Origin: Chitinophagales bacterium
GTDB taxonomy: Bacteria; Bacteroidota; Bacteroidia; Chitinophagales; Saprospiraceae
Assembly (NCBI GenBank): GCA_013299105.1
Contig: JAAFJY010000012.1
Coordinates: 1 to 64,000 of the forward strand
Direction: 5' to 3'
Length of the DNA: 64,000 nucleotides
A program made the translations under genes and the position numbers. Positions 51,748 to 62,200 of this stretch are shown here, one piece after another; the stretch's first letter is position 1; each line of letters starts with the position of its first letter. Under the pieces are notes generated by a model. That model saw only the letters and a list, made by a program, of their open reading frames with translations. It ran no database searches and was not told the DNA's origin.

Positions 51748-52806
51748 GCCACGGAATTGGGGTTTTTGCCCCCGCTGCGCGGTGGCTTAGTTCGGAACAC
51801 GGATGACACGGATGGAACGGATTTTTCACGGATTTCACCCCATATTTGGTTGAAAATCAGTTTTTTAACCAAACACCCATCCCAAACACGGAGCCTGTAG
51901 AGACAGGGCACGCCCTGTCTAAGGCAACGTTAGGAAGAAAAAAGATCCCCGCAGCGCGTTACAAACGCGCACAAGCCCGGTGCTGGTCAGGAGACCATGC
52001 ACCAGCAGGGTGAGCCACGGAATTGGGGTTTTTGCCCCCGCTGCGCGGTGGCTTAGTTCGGAACACGGATGACACGGATGGAACGGATTTTTCACGGATT
52101 TCACCCCATATTTGGTTGAAAATCAGTTTTTTAACCAAACACCCATCCCAAACACGGAGCCTGTAGAGACAGGGCACGCCCTGTCTAAGGCAACGTTAGG
52201 AAGAAAAAAGATCCCCGCAGCGCGTTACAAACGCGCACAAGCCCGGTGCTGGTCAGGAGACCATGCACCAGCAGGGTGAGCCACGGAATTGGGGTTTTTG
52301 CCCCCGCTGCGCGGTGGCTTAGTTCGGAACACGGATGACACGGATGGAACGGATTTTTCACGGATTTCACCCCATATTTGGTTGAAAATCAGTTTTTTAA
52401 CCAAACACCCATCCCAAACACGGAGCCTGTAGAGACAGGGCACGCCCTGTCTAAGGCAACGTTAGGAAGAAAAAAGATCCCCGCAGCGCGTTACAAACGC
52501 GCACAAGCCCGGTGCTGGTCAGGAGACCATGCACCAGCAGGGTGAGCCACGGAATTGGGGTTTTTGCCCCCGCTGCGCGGTGGCTTGGTTCGGAACACGG
52601 ATGACACGGATGCAACGGGTTTTTCACGGATTTAACCCCATATTTGGTTGAAAATCAGTTTTTTAACCAAACACCCATCCCAAACACGGAGCCTGTAGAT
52701 GCAGGGCATGCCCTGTCTAAGGCAACGTCAGGAAGAAAAAAAGATCCCAGAAGCGCGTTACAAACGCGCAGATGCCCGGTGCTGGTCAGGAGACCATGCA
52801 CCAGCG
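51744..52806. repeat. Tandem array of four 266 bp units
   Basis: Units start at 51744, 52010, 52276 and 52542 with an exact spacing of 266 bp. The first three are almost identical; the fourth carries several substitutions (for example ATGCAGGGCATGCCCTGTCT for AGAGACAGGGCACGCCCTGT) and a 1 bp insertion. Each unit contains ACACGGATGACACGGATGGA, the hairpin AGACAGGGCACGCCCTGTCT, the hairpin GCGCGTTACAAACGCGC, and the hairpin GGTGCTGGTCAGGAGACCAT followed by GCACC. There is no open frame conserved across units that starts properly. It fills the gap between rnd and the ABC ATPase gene. Confidence 0.95.
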
Positions 52807-52830
52807 GATAGTTTTCGCACCAGTACCTCT

Positions 52831-52878
52831 TCTCAACCCCTCAACTTCTCAACCCCTCAACTTCTCAACCCCTCAACT
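52831..52878 (+). repeat. Octamer array, 5' type (six units)
   Basis: TCTCAACC CCTCAACT repeated three times, the most regular octamer array in the window, ending 14 bp before the ABC ATPase start. Confidence 0.85.
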
Positions 52879-52892
52879 TTTAGACCAACACC

Positions 52893-54566
52893 ATGCACCA
52901 AACTTTAAAAGTCAAAAACCTGAGCATTTCCTTCCCGCAAAACAAAGGGCCTCACCAGCCCGTTTTGCAAAACCTCAGCTTTGACTTGTTGGCTGGCAAA
53001 ACCCTGGGCATGGTCGGCGAATCCGGCTCCGGCAAAACCCTCAGCAGCCTGGCCATCATGGGACTTTTGCCCGCTGTGGCCCGCATGGAAGTAGAAGAAA
53101 TGCAATTTTCGCCCAAAACAGGCGAAAATTACGACTTGAGTAAGCTTTCTGTCGCCCAATGGCCCCAAATTCGCGGCCAACACATCGGCATGATTTTCCA
53201 GGAGCCCCTCAAGGCCCTGAACCCGATCTTGACTTGTGGCGCACAAATCGCCGAGGTTTTACAACAACACCAGGGCCTCAAAGGCAAGGCTTTGGAAGAA
53301 GTGGTGCTCGGCTGGCTGGAAAAAGTCAAGCTGCCCGACCTGAAGCGCATTTACCAATCTTACCCCCACCAACTCTCCGGCGGCCAACGGCAAAGGGTAA
53401 TGATCGCGGCGGCCATGTGCTGCCAACCCGCCCTGCTGCTCGCCGACGAGCCCACCACCGCCCTCGACCTCAGCGTGCAACACGAGGTCTTGAACCTGAT
53501 CCGGGAACTGACCAAAGAGCAGGGTACGGCCTGTATTTTCATTTCACACGACTTGTCGGTGGTGCGAAAACTGGCCGATCAGGTCCTGGTGTTGCGGCAT
53601 GGCCAAACCATCGAATACGGCCCAGCGAACGAGGTCTTGAACACGCCCAAAGCCCCTTACACCCGCGCTTTGTTGGCCTGCAAGCCGCCACTGCTGGAAA
53701 AAATCCAACGCCTGCCCGTACTGAAAGACGTGGAGGATGGAAAAGCCCCCACTCCCCTACCCGCTCCAGCCAGCGATGCCAATGCCGCAGTGATTTTGGC
53801 ACTGGAAAACCTGTGCGCTTTTTACCCTGGTTCGGCCCAATGGTTTTGGCAAAAAAAAGTGCCTTTCCATGCCTTGGACGGCATCAATCTGCACCTCGGC
53901 AAGGGTCAAACCCTGGGCCTGGTCGGTGAATCGGGCAGTGGCAAAACCACCCTGGCCCGTTGTATTTTGAACCTGGTGCAGCCCCAAAATGGCCAAATCC
54001 GCTACGAAGGCCAGGAAATCCAGGGCTTGAATGGGGTGGCTTTGAAAAAGCTGCGAAAAAAAATCCAGGTTGTTTTTCAGGATCCTTTTTCTTCGCTCAA
54101 TCCCCGCATTTCGGTGGGCGAGGCCATCATGGAGCCGATGCAAGTACACGGCATTGGCCAAAACCAGGCCGAACGCCAGCAAAAAACCCTCGAACTCTTG
54201 GCCCTAGTGGGGCTGGCAGCCGAGCACTTCGAGCGCCTGCCTGCCGAGTTTTCGGGCGGTCAACGCCAGCGCATCGCCATCGCCCGCGCCCTGGCCGTAG
54301 AACCCGAACTCCTGATCCTCGACGAGGCCGTTTCTTCGCTCGACGTGTCGATCCAAGCCCAGGTGCTCAACCTGCTCAAAGACCTCCAAGAACAACACGG
54401 CCTCACTTACCTCTTCATCTCGCACGACCTCTCGGTGATCCGCTTCATGAGCGACCAAGTAGCGGTGATGCGGGGCGGGAAAGTGATCGAATACGGCCCG
54501 GCGGAGGAGCTGTTTTTGCGGCCTCGGGAGGGGTACACCAAGGAGCTGCTGGGGGCGGCGGGATGA
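52893..54566 (+). CDS. ABC transporter, fused double ATPase of the oligopeptide/dipeptide type
   Basis: 557 residues with two complete ABC modules. First: Walker A GESGSGKTLSS, signature LSGGQRQRVMIA, Walker B LLLADEPTTALD. Second: GESGSGKTTLARC, FSGGQRQRIAIARAL, LLILDEAVSSLD, with switch histidines in FISHDLSV in both. A short OppD-type C-terminal extension follows the first module (APYTRALLACKPPL) and another ends the protein (EGYTKELLG). This fused layout is that of YejF/GsiA, which power import of peptides or glutathione. The permeases and binding protein are not next to it, so the substrate is unknown. The downstream HAD gene follows closely. Confidence 0.9.
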   Translation: MHQTLKVKNLSISFPQNKGPHQPVLQNLSFDLLAGKTLGMVGESGSGKTLSSLAIMGLLPAVARMEVEEMQFSPKTGENYDLSKLSVAQWPQIRGQHIGMIFQEPLKALNPILTCGAQIAEVLQQHQGLKGKALEEVVLGWLEKVKLPDLKRIYQSYPHQLSGGQRQRVMIAAAMCCQPALLLADEPTTALDLSVQHEVLNLIRELTKEQGTACIFISHDLSVVRKLADQVLVLRHGQTIEYGPANEVLNTPKAPYTRALLACKPPLLEKIQRLPVLKDVEDGKAPTPLPAPASDANAAVILALENLCAFYPGSAQWFWQKKVPFHALDGINLHLGKGQTLGLVGESGSGKTTLARCILNLVQPQNGQIRYEGQEIQGLNGVALKKLRKKIQVVFQDPFSSLNPRISVGEAIMEPMQVHGIGQNQAERQQKTLELLALVGLAAEHFERLPAEFSGGQRQRIAIARALAVEPELLILDEAVSSLDVSIQAQVLNLLKDLQEQHGLTYLFISHDLSVIRFMSDQVAVMRGGKVIEYGPAEELFLRPREGYTKELLGAAG

Positions 54567-54619
54567 GTGAAATCGACATCAATCTAATTTTGAACACCTT
54601 TTTATTTTCAATAGGCTTT

Positions 54620-55147
54620 ATGAAAAACGTAATATTTCTGGACATTGACGGGGTTTTGCAACCCATTAATTCGAGAGATCGATTCGAGCATGATGCCGAT
54701 GCCTTGAAAAAGCGGTTTTCGGAAGAATTGGATCCCGTTTTGGCCACCGTTCACCCACTTGACGTTGGTGCGGTGTATTGTGATTGGCATAAACCATCAG
54801 TGGAATATTTACGCACCCTTTGCATCGACCACCAGGCCTCTATCGTCATCTCTTCCAATTGGCGGTTTTATCAAACCTTTGAACAATTGCTGGGGCTTTT
54901 TCACATCCATCAACTGCATCATTACGTCAAGGACGTGACCATTGATATCACGGGCAAAAGGGCCCTTGAAATCAAAGAGTTTCTAGATCGACACCCCGAA
55001 ATTGAGAACTTTGTCATTTTTGACGATCTCAATTTCAACGGGATGACCGAGCTGTTTCCTGAGCAATTCATTTTGTGTCGGGATCGCATCTCGGAACAAG
55101 ATTTCTTAAAGGCTGCGGGAATTCTTAGCGGCTCGGCTATTGGATAA
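54620..55147 (+). CDS. HAD-fold protein of the HAD_SAK_2 type
   Basis: 175 residues from the ATG at 54620 (MKNVIFLDIDGVLQPIN). A start at 54563 would overlap the ABC stop as ATGA, but the added 19 residues come from A/T-rich DNA that looks intergenic. HAD motif I is FLDIDGVL; motif II is likely VISSNWR; IFDDLNF is motif IV. The pattern DWHKPSVEYLRTLC ... ISSNWRFY ... EQFILCRDRI matches the HAD domain first noted in Swiss-army-knife RNA repair proteins. Here it stands alone without ligase or kinase domains, so an RNA-repair role is only a possibility. Probably co-transcribed with the ABC gene. Confidence 0.7.
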   Translation: MKNVIFLDIDGVLQPINSRDRFEHDADALKKRFSEELDPVLATVHPLDVGAVYCDWHKPSVEYLRTLCIDHQASIVISSNWRFYQTFEQLLGLFHIHQLHHYVKDVTIDITGKRALEIKEFLDRHPEIENFVIFDDLNFNGMTELFPEQFILCRDRISEQDFLKAAGILSGSAIG

Positions 55148-55334
55148 TGGGCGTGTTAGAGGCTAAGAGACGTTTCAATAAGGTTTTGGATTTCGAGTCC
55201 ATCGCTTAGGCTTGCCAAAACCGTGTAGTTGGGGGGTAGTTTTTCTGAATTTGGACAAAGTTTAAGTCGGTTTTTAACTTCGTTTCTATTTTAGGCTAAA
55301 AATAATGTTTTTTGGAAACAAAATCAAATCTCTG

Positions 55335-57314
55335 CTACTTGCTTGACAACTGAATCACAAACAGCGTCCCTTCTCCCTCCTTCGACTGCACATCCAAGTT
55401 CCCCCCATGCCCCTTCACCACAATATCATAAGCCAAACTCAGCCCCAATCCAGTCCCCTGCCCGGTAGGTTTGGTGGTAAAAAAGGGCTGAAAAATCTTC
55501 TCCCGAATGCCTTCCGGAATGCCCAAGCCATTGTCTTGCACCCGAAGTTCGACTTGCCCATCGACCAAAGCGGAGCTGATGCTGACCTTGGGCTCGTAGC
55601 CCTCAATGCCCATTTTGGCTTTCTCCTGTACTGCATAGAGTGCATTGTTGATTAGGTTGAGGAACACCCGGCCAATGTCTTGGGGAATGACGGCTACTTT
55701 GGGCAGCTGGGGATCGAGATTTGCTTCCAATTGGCAGTTGAAGCCACTGTCTTTGGCCCGCAGGCCGTGATAAGCGAGACGCAGGTATTCGTCGGCCAGT
55801 TTGTTCAGATCGGTCGGTTCTTTTTGGCCCGTGCTGGCCCGCGAGTGTTCCAACATTCCCTTGACGATGGAGGAGGCCCGCTGGCCGTGGTGGTTGATTT
55901 TTTGCAGGTTTTGCACCAGGTCGGCAGCGATGGCTTTGGCTTCTTGCGTATCGCCTTTGTCGAGTTCTTCGTTCATTTCGGCCAGCAAATCGGTACTTAC
56001 TTCGGCGAAGTTGTTGACGAAGTTCAAAGGGTTTTGGATTTCGTGGGCGATACCAGCGGTGAGTTCGCCGAGCGAGGCAAGTTTTTCGGCTTGGATGAGT
56101 TGGGCTTGGGTGGATTGGAGGGTATCTAATGAACGAGTCAATGCTTTGCTTTTTTGATTCAGTTCTTCCTTCTGCTGAAGCAAAAGCTTGTTGGCTATCT
56201 GTTTTTGATAAAAAAAATAGCCCAAAATAACGGAGAGCAGCAACATAAAACCAATCAACGATACCAACATGTTTACTTTGGCCTTGTCCTGCTCCACCTT
56301 GATGGCCTGTTTTCTTTCTTCTTCTTTTTGTCGATTATTAAACTCAATTTGATAAACTTGATTGAAATACTCTTGGCTAAATAAGCTATCACGCAAAGTT
56401 TGGTAAGCTCTTAAAAATGGATAAGCTTTCTCCTTGCTAACTGGCTCATAAATACGCACCAAGATTTCACAGACATCAACCAAGACATTGGGATTTGAAG
56501 TGTTCAAAGCCCCATTGTAAGCTTGGAGTGCATATTTTTCAGCCAAGGGTAGATTGTTCATGAGCATATACATTTGAGCCATCTGCCGCTCTACTTCCTG
56601 TACGGAAAAGGGGTCATCTTTTAAGTGTTCAATGGCTGTGTTGTAGTTCTTCAAGGCCAAATCGTACTCCTTCTTTTTAACATAAGCATCTCCTTTGTAT
56701 TCATAAGAATAGCCAAGTAAAGCTGGGAGAATTTTTGCTTCAAGCCCGGCCTCGATACTTTTATCAGCACAAAGGATGGCGGAATCAGGGAGGTTGAGCT
56801 CGGCATAGAATGCGGCGCTCTGGTGGTAAGCTGCCCAAATATTAACCCCACTACCTCGATACCCTCTTTTTATTTTTTCAATTGCTCGATTTGACCAGTA
56901 CAAAGCCTTTTCATAGTTTTTTTGCTTCTGATAACTCATGGCAATCATGTTCATAAAATTCACCTCATAGTCAATATTTTTCACCTTTAATGCTTCGTAA
57001 TAGCCTTGGAAGGCCGACTCGAGCCCTTTGGCCCAATTGCCCAAGGTCGAGTTTTTGAAAGTCTGTTTAAAAATACCTTCAAGCCTACCACGCTCAAAAC
57101 CAATACGCGTAGATAACTTCACTCCCCGATCTACATACGCTAATTGCTCCGCCAGAGCCATTGGGGCGTCTGAAATTTTATACAGGATACGAACTTTAAG
57201 GGTATCAGCGATATTGCTGTGTAGCAAAGCACTTAGACTATCGATGGTTTTTGAAGCTTGACCAAAACTGAGGGCCCAAATAAGCATGAATATAGTGAAT
57301 GGGATCGCCCTCAT
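55335..57314 (-). CDS. TPR-containing sensor histidine kinase (third in the cassette)
   Basis: 659 residues. Signal peptide, then TPR repeats (about 60-330, for example YEKALYWSNRAIEKIK, YDLALKNYNTAIEHLK) in the periplasm, one membrane segment (about 350-370, VSLIGFMLLLSVILGYFFY), a coiled-coil linker, HisKA (LASLGELTAGIAHEIQNPLNFVNNF) and HATPase_c (NLINNALYAV, DNGLGIPEG, GQGTGLGLSLAYDIV). The H-box context AGIAHEIQNPLNFVNNFAEVS is of the HisKA type common in Bacteroidota and cyanobacteria. No receiver domain. Its ATG overlaps the stop of the preceding kinase by 4 bp. The kinase half is almost identical to those of the two genes upstream. Confidence 0.9.
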   Translation of the reverse strand: MRAIPFTIFMLIWALSFGQASKTIDSLSALLHSNIADTLKVRILYKISDAPMALAEQLAYVDRGVKLSTRIGFERGRLEGIFKQTFKNSTLGNWAKGLESAFQGYYEALKVKNIDYEVNFMNMIAMSYQKQKNYEKALYWSNRAIEKIKRGYRGSGVNIWAAYHQSAAFYAELNLPDSAILCADKSIEAGLEAKILPALLGYSYEYKGDAYVKKKEYDLALKNYNTAIEHLKDDPFSVQEVERQMAQMYMLMNNLPLAEKYALQAYNGALNTSNPNVLVDVCEILVRIYEPVSKEKAYPFLRAYQTLRDSLFSQEYFNQVYQIEFNNRQKEEERKQAIKVEQDKAKVNMLVSLIGFMLLLSVILGYFFYQKQIANKLLLQQKEELNQKSKALTRSLDTLQSTQAQLIQAEKLASLGELTAGIAHEIQNPLNFVNNFAEVSTDLLAEMNEELDKGDTQEAKAIAADLVQNLQKINHHGQRASSIVKGMLEHSRASTGQKEPTDLNKLADEYLRLAYHGLRAKDSGFNCQLEANLDPQLPKVAVIPQDIGRVFLNLINNALYAVQEKAKMGIEGYEPKVSISSALVDGQVELRVQDNGLGIPEGIREKIFQPFFTTKPTGQGTGLGLSLAYDIVVKGHGGNLDVQSKEGEGTLFVIQLSSK

Positions 57315-59269
57315 AACTCTTTGGTGATTAGGGGTAAAGCAATAACAAACTCCACTCCTTCTGACACTGTGTTGTTGAGGTATATACTCCCCCCATGCCC
57401 CTTCACCACAATGTCATAAGCCAAACTAAGCCCCAAACCCGTGCCCTGTCCAGTAGGTTTAGTGGTAAAAAAGGGCTGAAAAATCTTCTCCCGAATGCCG
57501 TCAGGAATGCCCAGTCCATTGTCTTGCACCCGGATCTCGACTTGCCCATCGACCAAAGCGGAGCTGATGCTGACCTTGGGCTCGTAGCCATCAATGCCTC
57601 TTTTGGCTTTTTCTTGCACCGCGTAAAGTGCATTGTTGATTAGGTTGAGGAGCACCCGACCAATATCCTGGGGTATCACGGCCACTTTGGGGAGTTGGGG
57701 ATCGAGGTTCGCTTCCAATTGGCAGTTGAAGCCACCGTCTTTGGCCCGCAAGCCATGATAAGCGAGACGCAGGTACTCATCGGCCAGTTTGTTCAGATCC
57801 GTAGGTTCTTTTTGGCCCGTGCTGGCCCGCGAGTGCTCCAACATGCCCTTGACGATAGACGAAGCCCGCTGGCCGTGGTGATTGATTTTTTGCAGGTTTT
57901 GCACCAGGTCGGCAGCGATGGCTTTGGCTTCTTGGGTATCGCCTTTGTCGAGTTCTTCGTTCATTTCGGCCAGCAAATCGGTACTTACTTCGGCGAAGTT
58001 GTTGACGAAGTTCAAAGGGTTTTGGATTTCGTGGGCGATACCAGCGGTGAGTTCGCCGAGCGAGGCAAGTTTTTCAGCTTGGATGAGTTGGGCTTGGGTG
58101 GATTGGAGTTCGCTTAAAGTGTTTTCTAAAACGGCTTTCGCTTTCTTTTCCTTCTGATTATTGCGGTATAGCATAAAACCAAGCAGCCCTAGAAGGCCAA
58201 GTCCTGCTAAAAGTACATTTTGTCTCAAGCGATTTTGTGCAGCTAAACTTTTGGCTTCTTTTTTCCTGACAATTTCCTGCTCTTGAATTATCTTTTTCTG
58301 CAAAGCATTTACCCTGTCAACGCCATAAATAGAATCACTCAGCTGTTTGGAGAATTTGGCATAATAGTAGGCTTGTTTATAATCTTTTTTCTCGTATAAA
58401 TTGGCCAGTAAAACGCTATTTTCTAAAATATCAAATTTATAGCCGTAAGCATTGGAAAGGTCAAATGCTTTTTGGGCATAATAAATAGCGGAATCAATTT
58501 TGTTGCTTGATTGGTAATACTCGGATGTAATTTGATTGCCTTTTATTTGTACCCTGATATTTTTATCCATTTTACCCAATTCAATCGCTTTCTGAGCATA
58601 TTCATAAGCTGCATCATACTTTTTTAATTTAAGATAAACCATACCCAGCCTCGAAAAAGAAAAAGGTAAAACAGCACTGGTTTTCGGATCTGGCAATAAA
58701 TTATGGTGTGCCGCTTGTAAATAATGTAAAGCGGAGTCCAGTTGATTATGTCTTAAATACACCTCCCCCAAGTTTGCCAATGCGGTATTGTAGAGAGAAG
58801 TTTTATTGATGGATTTATAGAGTGCAATCGAATGTTTCACATACTTAACTGCCAAATCATAATCTTTGATATCGGAATGTACGATTCCAATGGCCAAATA
58901 AGTCTTGGCCAATTCATTTTTAAAGCCATATTTTTCTGCTATTCGAAAGCTTTCATACTGATAGAATAAGGCGTTTTGAATATCACCCAGCATGCGATAT
59001 ATCGAGCCAATTGAACTTAAAGCATTGGCCTCGCCCTCCTTATATTTTATTTTTTTAGCCAGCATCAATGCCTGCTGGCATAGCTTAAATGCGGTGTCTG
59101 GTTTCGATAAACGGTAATAGTAACCCATATCTGAAAGCAGCATTACCCTTGTATTATCTTCTTTTGCAGTAGAAAGTTGTCTTGATAAATTAGCAATGGT
59201 TTGTGATTGGGCTTTGGCAACTTGCCCTAGCCAAACGAGTATGCAAATGATGCCCAATAATCTCTTCAT
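57311..59269 (-). CDS. TPR-containing sensor histidine kinase (second in the cassette)
   Basis: 652 residues. Signal peptide (ending AKAQS), periplasmic TPRs (about 30-320, for example KTYLAIGIVHSDIKDYDLAVKYVKHSIAL and KKYDAAYEYAQKAIEL), membrane segment (about 352-372, VLLAGLGLLGLLGFMLY), linker LSELQSTQAQLIQAEKL, then the same HisKA/HATPase_c module. From SLGELTAGIAHEIQNP to FQPFFTTKPTGQGTG the protein differs from its downstream neighbour at only a handful of residues, while the sensor halves are unrelated in detail. Overlaps the next and previous kinase genes by 4 bp (ATGA). Confidence 0.9.
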   Translation of the reverse strand: MKRLLGIICILVWLGQVAKAQSQTIANLSRQLSTAKEDNTRVMLLSDMGYYYRLSKPDTAFKLCQQALMLAKKIKYKEGEANALSSIGSIYRMLGDIQNALFYQYESFRIAEKYGFKNELAKTYLAIGIVHSDIKDYDLAVKYVKHSIALYKSINKTSLYNTALANLGEVYLRHNQLDSALHYLQAAHHNLLPDPKTSAVLPFSFSRLGMVYLKLKKYDAAYEYAQKAIELGKMDKNIRVQIKGNQITSEYYQSSNKIDSAIYYAQKAFDLSNAYGYKFDILENSVLLANLYEKKDYKQAYYYAKFSKQLSDSIYGVDRVNALQKKIIQEQEIVRKKEAKSLAAQNRLRQNVLLAGLGLLGLLGFMLYRNNQKEKKAKAVLENTLSELQSTQAQLIQAEKLASLGELTAGIAHEIQNPLNFVNNFAEVSTDLLAEMNEELDKGDTQEAKAIAADLVQNLQKINHHGQRASSIVKGMLEHSRASTGQKEPTDLNKLADEYLRLAYHGLRAKDGGFNCQLEANLDPQLPKVAVIPQDIGRVLLNLINNALYAVQEKAKRGIDGYEPKVSISSALVDGQVEIRVQDNGLGIPDGIREKIFQPFFTTKPTGQGTGLGLSLAYDIVVKGHGGSIYLNNTVSEGVEFVIALPLITKEL

Positions 59270-62200
59270 ATTGATGAAATTGTAAATTTTGTGACAAGTT
59301 TCGCCCCTCCACTCTCCGTAGAAAGCACCTCCAACTTCCCCCCATGCCCCTTCACCACAATGTCATAAGCCAAACTAAGCCCCAAACCCGTGCCCTGTCC
59401 AGTAGGTTTAGTGGTAAAAAAGGGCTGAAAAATCTTCTCTCGAATGCCTTCCGGAATGCCCATACCATTGTCTTGCACCCGGATCTCGACTTGCTGATCG
59501 ACCAAGGCAGAGCTGATGCTGACCTTGGGTTCGTAGCCCTCAATGCCCATTTTGGCTTTTTCTTGCACCGCGTAAAGTGCATTGTTGATCAGGTTGAGGA
59601 GCACCCGGCCAATGTCTTGGGGAATGACTTCGACTTTGGGCAGGTTTGGATCGAGATTTGCTTCCAATTGGCAGTTGAAGCCACTGTCCTTCGCACGCAG
59701 ACCGTGATAGGCGAGACGCAGGTATTCGTCGGCCAGTTTGTTCAGGTCGGTAAGTTCTTTGTGGCCCGCCCCTGTCCGCGAATGCTCCAACATGGCTTTG
59801 ACGATTGAGGAAGCCCTTTGACCGTGGTGGTTGATTTTTTGCAGATTTTGTTCCAGGTCATCTGCAATCGCAATGACTTCGAGGGAATTGCCCGCTTTTA
59901 GTTCTTCTTTCATTTCCCCCAGCATTTCTGCACTTACTTCAGCGAAATTGTTGACGAAGTTCAGTGGATTCTGGATTTCGTGGGCGATGCCTGCGGTGAG
60001 TTCGCCGAGCGAGGCTAGTTTTTCGGATTGGATGAGTTGGGTTTGGGTGGATTGGAGGCGTTGCAAGGTGTCTTCCAGCGAGCCTTTTTGTTCTTGCAAA
60101 TACTCGTTGGCCTGGCTCAATTCTTGGGTTCGTAGGGCTACACTACGCTCTAGTTCTTCGTTTTTACTGATCAAATTGCGGTTGCGAAAACGCATGTATT
60201 GCCTTATTGCCAGGAGTGCAGCCAAAGTAAAAAGCGACCAAAACCACCAGGTTTGATAAAAAAATGGCCTGATGGTGAAGGAAAGGGTCGCTTCTTCAGC
60301 ACTCCACAGCCCATCGTTATTGGCTGCTTTGACCCGAAAAGTGTAAGACCCGGCGGGCAAGTTGGTGTAAATGACCTTGTCGTCTGCGCTGAGTTCGCTC
60401 CAGGCATTTTTGTAGCCATCCAGCCGATAACGGTAGCGTACTTTACTGGGGGCAGTAGTGCTCAAGGCCCCAAAAGAAATGACGTATTGGCGATTACCGG
60501 GAGCTAATTTTTTCAATTGACCCGGAGCCACCGTCTGGCCATCCACCAACAAGGGCGCAACGCTGACCAGGGGTTGCACTCGGTTCATGGTGTTTTTACT
60601 TGGATCAATTTCTACCAAACCCAGGTAGGTCGTGACCAATACCTTGCCATCGGGGGCGAGGGTCGAATGCCGGGCCCCGATGCATTGCCTGCTCAACATG
60701 CCATCGCTCTCGTCCAGGCAAATGGCGGGCACGGGTTTGGACGTTTTTGCACGGCAATGGGCCAACAAGGCCGCTTTTTGGACTTTGACGATGCCCTGGT
60801 TGCTCGGCAGCCAAAAATTACCCAATTTATCGGCTACAATGTCAAAAATGCTGTAATCGAGGTAGCCTTTTTCATCTTTAATTTTGACAAAGCGCTGCCC
60901 GTTCCAGTAGAACAATCCCAGGGTAGTTGGCAAAAAACAAGTACCATCCGGCTCAAATTGGACGTTGAACAACCCAATGGGGGGCAAGCCCAAGGTATCG
61001 TACAGGATTTTGACTCGGTTCTGGGCGTCGATCAACACCAACCCACGATTATAGGTCCCAATTCCCCAACCCCCTTGAGGATTTTGCTGAATGCTACTGA
61101 CTGCTAAATCAGTAAAGTCAATGCCCGGAATTTTTAAAATCTCGATGGCATCAGCCGTCCAGCGCCCAATCCCTTTGCCACCAACGCCGAAATAAATTTG
61201 CCCATCCTTGCCCTCACACACCATGCGGATGTTCTCCTTGATGAAGTAGGTTTTGTTGCTTTTGTCGGGCTCCACCACGATCAAGCCCCCGGCGGTAGCC
61301 AACCAGGTGCGTTTGCGCGAATCACAAAAGGCGTGAAAGATTTCTACCACCTGCGACAAATCCTTGCTCAGTGGAAAAGGGCTAACCCGCCCATGCTCCA
61401 CCCAATGAAAGTTTTGCGTACCTGGGGTATTGAGCAAGTAAACACCCTTGTCGATGGCGGTCACAGCGGTGACTTTTTTGGAAGTAAGGCCGTCATAAAC
61501 CGAATACACCCGCATTTTACCCTTGGAAAGCTTGTACAAACCCGATTCGGCGGCCAGCCAGAGGTTGTTTTCTTTGTCCACCAACATGGCGTTGATGTTC
61601 ACAGTATTGAGCGGATGCGATGGCGGTAAAAACTCGAATTGCTCGCTGCCTTTTCGCCTCAAGACCAAGCCTTGCGCACTCGCCAACCAGAGATTTTGGT
61701 TTTGGTCTTCGGTGATGAGTGGTTTTCTGCTGCCCCCAAATGTTTGAAAGCGCAAATGTTCTGTCCCTGGCACCAGTACAAATTGCTGCCCGTTCCACCT
61801 TTGCAAAGCTTGGTCGGTGACCAGATATATCTGCCCCCGGCTGTCCTTGAAAAGCTCCGAATGGAGGTTTCCTTGGTATCAAGCGTATTTTTCTGTTGAA
61901 TTCTGATCAGTTGATCGTCGATGATGGTGTACAAACGCCGCTCACTTACAAAAAAGACCTGCCCTTTGTCATCTGCCTGGATGTTGTGCTGACCCGCATA
62001 ACGTCTGAGGGTCTTGATCAATGCCTTTTCGTCTAGTTTTTGAAATTGTTTTTTGGCAAAATCAAAGGTGACGAACTCCTTTCCAGGCGTTTCAAACAAA
62101 AGTCCATCTTGGCCCAGTACAGCCTCAGGCCGACTAATTTCCCAAGGCGATGAATGAGCCTTGAATTGACCTTTTGCATAACTCAAAATGGTATTGTTGA

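Noticed and set aside
51919-52443. Repeated 61-72-codon minus-strand frames in the 266 bp array
   Set aside because: Same frame recurs only because the DNA repeats; no start context, no domain, broken in the fourth unit.
51744-52806. CRISPR array
   Set aside because: Units are 266 bp and continuous, without short repeats and unique spacers, and no cas gene is near.
53159-54562. Long plus-strand frames overlapping the ABC ATPase, continuing into the HAD gene frame
   Set aside because: Pro/Arg-rich shadow of the ABC gene; only the part from 54620 has recognisable homology.
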